A DNA stretch of 64,000 nucleotides from Membranipora membranacea (Eukaryota; Bryozoa; Gymnolaemata; Cheilostomatida; Membraniporidae), in contig OU612069.1 of the NCBI GenBank assembly GCA_914767715.1, forward strand, positions 17,233,387-17,297,386, read 5' to 3'. The notes under the pieces are model-generated. The model had not been told where the DNA came from. It did no database searches and saw nothing but the letters and a program-made list of their open reading frames with translations. Of this stretch, positions 62,191-64,000 are shown piece after piece. The translations under genes were made by a program, and so were the position numbers. Position 1 is the first letter of the stretch. Every line of letters begins with the position of its first letter.

Positions 62191-62221
62191 TACCTACCTA
62201 CCTACTTACCTACCTACCTAA
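62190..62221. repeat. (CCTA)n microsatellite
   Basis: About eight CCTA units with one interruption at the end of the last Y unit. Shorter CCTACCTAC runs occur at the equivalent place in the other Y units (about 60007, 60917), so it expanded from a pre-existing seed. Confidence 0.85.
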
Positions 62222-62796
62222 CAAATTATTCAACTGTTTAAATGTTCACATTTTCTTTTGCCCACTTAACTCGCTCTCTACCTGAAACCATGGGCTTTAT
62301 CATGGAGTAGTAAATAAAATGAAGAAATTCAAAAAAGAAGTCGACAAGTATAGATAGCACATTTTACAAAAACGTCTATTGGCCTACTTTGCAGTGCACG
62401 GCTCTGGCGATTATTGCGGAGTGGCGTGTGGAGGTGATAGGTTTGATGATACTCTTCATAGGACATGGATACCTACCCCAACCCCTGAGGTAACTGGGCA
62501 GGCTTATAAGAAATCAAGGGAATTAACTCTTGCCATCCTGTTCCTCTGTACTAAAATTTTTAAGTGCTCAATAATTGCAAACTAAAACTTATAAACTATC
62601 AGTATGGTACTTACACATAAACATTTATACATACTTGTACACAAATTTATGTTGATGTACCTACATAACCATTGCTCATGTATCAATATTTTATTATCGA
62701 GGGTTCATGGCATAACCTCACATCAAGATTTCTTGCATGGGTATAATCATTGATATGAATTCATGAATATATATCAGTGTATTATTAACATGTTAG

Positions 62797-64000
62797 TTAG
62801 CTCAAAATATTTAACTCCATTCGCCGTGGGTGGAGCTGAGCAAAGAGATTTACAATGTGTTCAACATCTATTTCCATGCTTCGATGGATGCTCATCATGG
62901 CATGCAGCACGAAGGTAAGTGTTCAGCCATCTGAGTCCACTGAACGATCGCTCACACTCACAGTTGGTCACAGGCCACGTGCAGGCGATAGATAGCATGA
63001 TATAAATATTCGGATAAATGTCAGAGTCACGTAATTTGATAGAGTTGAAGTTGAAGTAGAAGTAGAGTTGAGGGCAATTCCTCAAGTTTCCTACACATGG
63101 CCTGCCAGCGTTTGTATTTCTGTTGAAACATCTCTGGTGACGGCATGTCACCACGATACAACTCTATAACCTCACTGAAGTCTTCCATAGCTGCAGGCTT
63201 ACATACCTCAGAAGGCACCAAGTAGAGCACCTTAATGGCTGCTCCGCATAATCCTTAAGATAAATTTAGGTAGGACAAAGGTAGCGTTCTTCCTAAATGT
63301 CCCAGTTAACAAGGCCTCGTCTCCTTATTATTTGCTTCTTAGTCTCATCTACCTTTGCTGAAATGTCCAAAGATAAGTCTATTGGGTCGATTCTAACAAA
63401 GATGGACACAACTTTTTGTACTCCGTTTCAAACATGGATACTACGAACAATATATAAAACTAAGGTTCAACTCACCATCAAACATACTATCCAGTTCTGA
63501 TATGATGTGGTCTAGCATGGGAATAAAGCTGTTGATTCTATAGTAGTCTTCTGTGCTGACATCAGGGGCATTAGGCCTGTGCATGCTTCTGGTTACGGAT
63601 CTTGGTTTTATCGGTTCCACATTCACGGTTCCTGCTATATCTCTAGCCATCGTGTACCAAAGCCCATCTTCAGTTTCTCTCATATTGCTGTAAAACTCTT
63701 TTTCCTTTGTCACCTGTTACAACGCTCACATTATTAACAAAGAAATGTTATACAGGGTCATATGATGAGTGGAACAATTATAATGATCACACCGTTTTAT
63801 TTGTTGAATGGTAAATGAGATTTTAAAAACACTCTCTACACATTGTACATAATAAGGGGTGAAAGATCAAAACCTAAATCAAGTAATAAGGTATGCAAAT
63901 CAGGTTATATGTAAGTTTTAACCGAAGAATGGGAGACTAGACACTTACTAGAGCATAGGCGTTACAAATGTCATTGCAACGTCCCCAGAGTTTTGCATCT
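62797..64000 (-). pseudogene. hAT transposase-derived (ZMYM1-like) gene, 3' part, frameshifted
   Basis: Exons in transcription order: 64000-63949 (5' end outside window; ends CTA|GTAAGT), 63713-63476, 63253 onward. Phases match (0, then 1). The second exon has WYTMARDIAGTVNVEP and the RPNAP region of ZMYM1/hAT proteins. The third starts LCGAAIKVLYLVPSEVC and has IELYRGDMPSPEMF. In a different frame come DIYPNIYIMLSIACTWPVT and NCECERSFSGLRWLNTYLR, the hAT C-terminal dimerisation motif. The tail MMSIHRSMEIDVEHIV...HPRRM is in yet another frame, ending at the stop at 62797. One shift lies in a trinucleotide tract near 63035-63065; the other, with a small deletion, near 62885-62905. The N-terminal and DDE core are not in the window. 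Probably dead. Confidence 0.75.
63714..63948. other. Intron of the hAT-like gene
   Basis: Lies between the two left-reading exons described for the hAT-like gene, with GT (63948) and AG (63714) ends on the minus strand. No other feature seen. Confidence 0.5.

Larger units (their letters stand above)
51477..62796. other. Gene-poor stretch
   Basis: No coding exon could be supported. Frames such as 52094-52288 lack usable splice context or recognisable domains. The content noticed is the U2-headed sequence, tRNA-like SINE heads, the X/Y repeat block and short AT microsatellites (for example about 54418-54440). Confidence 0.45.

Overview
The window reads as AT-rich nuclear DNA of an invertebrate animal. 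Coding sequence is split into short exons with GT-AG introns of a few hundred to several thousand bases. Retrotransposons, foldback (MITE-like) elements, tRNA-like SINEs and tandem repeats are common. A nucleotidyltransferase plus kinesin-light-chain-like TPR protein, a C2H2/DDE protein and ZMYM1/hAT-like sequence together suit an early-branching or marine invertebrate. A sponge is plausible, but the sequence does not prove it.

Layout. 0-1 kb: first exon of a cysteine-rich minus-strand gene, with a 31-bp-phased repeat array upstream (1.16-1.34 kb). 2.7-3.6 kb: a dead LINE fragment (PHD finger plus partial reverse transcriptase). 6.8-16.1 kb (minus) and 16.4-24.5 kb (plus): two intact, divergently transcribed multi-exon genes that share a 274-bp start-to-start region. 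The minus gene predicts about 812 aa, with two C2H2 fingers and a Tnp2/CACTA-like DDE-type core. The plus gene predicts 546 aa of unrecognised function. A GAAACCACCGTGCGATTA motif is clustered at 25.0-25.3 kb, and an inverted copy lies at 5.67 kb, outside the other end of the pair. I read the whole as a candidate two-gene DNA transposon, or a domesticated one, of about 19.6 kb.

25.5-39.5 kb: exons of a plus-strand protein-kinase-like gene (glycine loop, beta-3 lysine, DFG and APE segments; no catalytic loop found). An intron holds a 7.37-kb minus-strand LTR retrotransposon with near-identical 1.25-kb LTRs, a GCAC target duplication and a primer-binding site, but no gag or pol. 39.5-45.8 kb: no gene seen, several inverted repeats. 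45.8-51.5 kb: a minus-strand two-exon gene for a nucleotidyltransferase with thirteen near-identical 44-aa TPR units. 51.5-62.8 kb: no supported gene; it holds a U2-snRNA-headed retroposon-like sequence, SINE heads and a roughly 0.9-kb alternating repeat. 62.8-64 kb: the 3' part of a decayed hAT/ZMYM1-like gene on the minus strand.

Exon structures come from reading frame, splice-site consensus and phase agreement by eye. No alignment or database search was run; family names come from motif recognition.
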